Position numbers and translations under genes: made by a program
Part shown: piece by piece, positions 39,389-40,674 of the stretch
Position numbering within the stretch: position 1 is the stretch's first letter
Layout of the letters: every line of letters starts with the position of its first letter
The notes under the pieces: generated by a model
The model's input: the letters and a program-made list of their open reading frames with translations, nothing else
The model's database searches: none
What the model was told of the DNA's origin: nothing
Source: an uncultured Caryophanales bacterium
Lineage (GTDB): Bacteria > Bacillota_I > Bacilli_A > RF39 > UBA660
Direction of reading: 5' to 3'
NCBI GenBank assembly: GCA_946544685.1
Contig: CAMNML010000008.1
Span: 1-40,674 of the forward strand
DNA length: 40,674 bases

Positions 39389-40674
39389 ATGAAAAAATCA
39401 TTAAAAATTGCAGGAACAATAAATCTTGTAATCGCATTACTATCATACATTTTCACAAGTAGCATAATGTATCCAATATTACTAACAATATTAGCAATAA
39501 TATACTTTAACTATACAACAAAAACAATCAAAAACATTTACAACAACAAAACACTTATAACAATTCTTTCACTATTCAACTTTTTCATAAATCCAATATC
39601 AGGAATAATACTTTTAATAGGTCAAGATAAGTTATACCAAGAATATAAAGATTCGAAAGAAAAAGAAGAAACAAAACAACTAAGCAGCGAAGATAAAAAA
39701 ATATCACTTTTACTAAATCTAGGAGTAGGATTAGTATCATTATCAGGAATAATACTTATTTCAACAAACTGGAATGTGATAACAAATGAAATAAAACTGC
39801 TAATACTAATAATATTCGCTTTATTATTCCTAGGACTATCAAAACTAAGTGAAAATAAATTAAAAATAGAAATACTAGAAAAAAACTATTGGTTATTATC
39901 CATGCTATTTATAATACTAGGAATATTAGGAGCAGGATACTTCCAAACAATATCAAATTGGTTCTCATTCTATGGTGAAGGGAAATACCTATACCTTGCA
40001 TTCACATCAATAATGATATCACTACTATCATTTATAACAAATGATAAATATAATAATCCATTATACAAGAATGCATGCTATATAGGAATAATAGGATCAT
40101 TAATATCGATACTATTACAACTAAAACTAGAAATAGAAATTATTCTAATACTAATAAATATAATATTAATACCACTTAACATAGTAAAACATAAAACATT
40201 AGAAAATAATAAAGAACTAATAAAATACATAACAATTGCATTCACAATAATAAACCTAGCTACAATATTAGAAACAGAAAATATAATATATGTAATAATA
40301 CTTTCAATACTTAATATAATAAATACAATAATTATATCTATAAAAGAAAGTAAACTAGAAGGAATATACGCACCATTAATAATAAATGCAAGTATAATAA
40401 CTTCACTAATAAGAACTCCACAAGATACAAATATAACTTCAGAGATATCAAGTATAATAGGAACTATAGTATACTCATTACTATACCTAATAAATATACT
40501 AAAAACAGAAAAAATAAATAAAACATTCATAAGTGTTATGAACATAATTACAAATATAATAATGTTAGGACTAATAATAATAAATATAGACAATAAAGTA
40601 ACACTTACAATAATAACATCATTAATAACATTGACAAGTATAATAAACTGCTATAAAAATTCAATAAAATATGA
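39389..40674 (+). CDS. Large multi-pass membrane protein (truncated by right edge)
   Basis: The frame opens at ATG 39389 after AGAGGTG and stays open to the window end (428 codons plus two bases). After two N-terminal helices and a charged loop (YKDSKEKEETKQLSSEDKK) come at least ten hydrophobic segments, including LLLNLGVGLVSLSGIILIST followed by NWNVITNEIKLLIL, a pattern like DUF2157-type membrane proteins. Family assignment is weak. A long minus-strand ORF at 40078-40593 is a shadow of this gene. Confidence 0.75.
   Translation, partial: MKKSLKIAGTINLVIALLSYIFTSSIMYPILLTILAIIYFNYTTKTIKNIYNNKTLITILSLFNFFINPISGIILLIGQDKLYQEYKDSKEKEETKQLSSEDKKISLLLNLGVGLVSLSGIILISTNWNVITNEIKLLILIIFALLFLGLSKLSENKLKIEILEKNYWLLSMLFIILGILGAGYFQTISNWFSFYGEGKYLYLAFTSIMISLLSFITNDKYNNPLYKNACYIGIIGSLISILLQLKLEIEIILILINIILIPLNIVKHKTLENNKELIKYITIAFTIINLATILETENIIYVIILSILNIINTIIISIKESKLEGIYAPLIINASIITSLIRTPQDTNITSEISSIIGTIVYSLLYLINILKTEKINKTFISVMNIITNIIMLGLIIINIDNKVTLTIITSLITLTSIINCYKNSIKY

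Noticed and set aside
40078..40593. 171-codon minus-strand ORF at the right edge
   Set aside because: Shadow of the open plus-strand membrane protein. Ile/Phe/Ser-rich composition arises from the complementary Ile/Asn/Thr codons.
1..40674. CRISPR array, insertion sequence or transposase
   Set aside because: No regularly spaced repeats and no transposase-like ORF were seen on either strand.

Overview
The window is very AT-rich and gene-dense. It uses AGA, ATA and AAA codons heavily and has strong Shine-Dalgarno sites. It looks like a chromosomal segment of a low-GC Firmicutes (Bacilli-like) bacterium related to the sporulating lineages near the root of the Mollicutes. TGG encodes Trp and the genetic code reads as standard, but TGA is used as a stop only once that I can find (walJ). 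Sporulation genes (spoIIR, spoIID, spoIIQ, spoIIID, cotJ) and mbl indicate a rod-shaped endospore former, or a descendant of one. Promoters are mostly sigma-A like, with a TGn extended -10.

Layout. 1-3.7 kb: the end of a membrane protein, then a uvrB / small holin-like membrane protein / lgt operon. 3.7-4.3 kb: a minus-strand membrane-anchored hypothetical. 4.5-11.6 kb: a housekeeping block of whiA, a stand-alone DHH-DHHA1 phosphodiesterase matching the catalytic half of GdpP, an inserted type IV prepilin-like gene, rplI, dnaB, walJ, rlmH and a possible transglutaminase-like gene. This resembles the gdpP-rplI-dnaB and walJ/rlmH neighbourhood of Bacillus. 11.6-21.2 kb: a condensed version of the Bacillus ywl/ywm sporulation and cell-wall neighbourhood: spoIIR, mntP, murA, an SGNH-like protein, a BI-1 protein, rpmE, a LysM/G5/M23 endopeptidase, rpiB, ywzB (DUF1146), spoIID, spoIIQ, spoIIID and mbl. 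21.3-25.4 kb: a NUDIX hydrolase, a hypothetical, a lipoprotein, a membrane-anchored nuclease and typA. 25.5-27.1 kb: two XRE regulators and a cotJ operon in which cotJA and cotJB appear fused.

27.2-30.5 kb is the accessory part. tRNA-His(GTG) is followed by an unknown small gene, a DUF3800 gene, a GC-rich structured RNA of about 100 nt with its own promoter and terminator, a HEPN-domain protein (Rx4H motif), and a second small RNA. The terminator of that second RNA is an exact copy of the tRNA-His terminator. The segment is therefore bracketed by a 41-bp direct repeat (38/41 identical) that starts at the CCA end of the tRNA. This looks like a small RNA-associated defence or toxin-antitoxin module at a tRNA locus, and it is the best candidate here for an undescribed system.

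30.5-40.7 kb: a glycosyltransferase with TPR-like repeats, DUF3781, a 3-hydroxyacyl-CoA dehydrogenase, a SWIM/SNF2 helicase, two small hypotheticals, a translationally coupled fabG-like reductase and PLP lyase pair, another small protein, and a large membrane protein that runs off the right edge.
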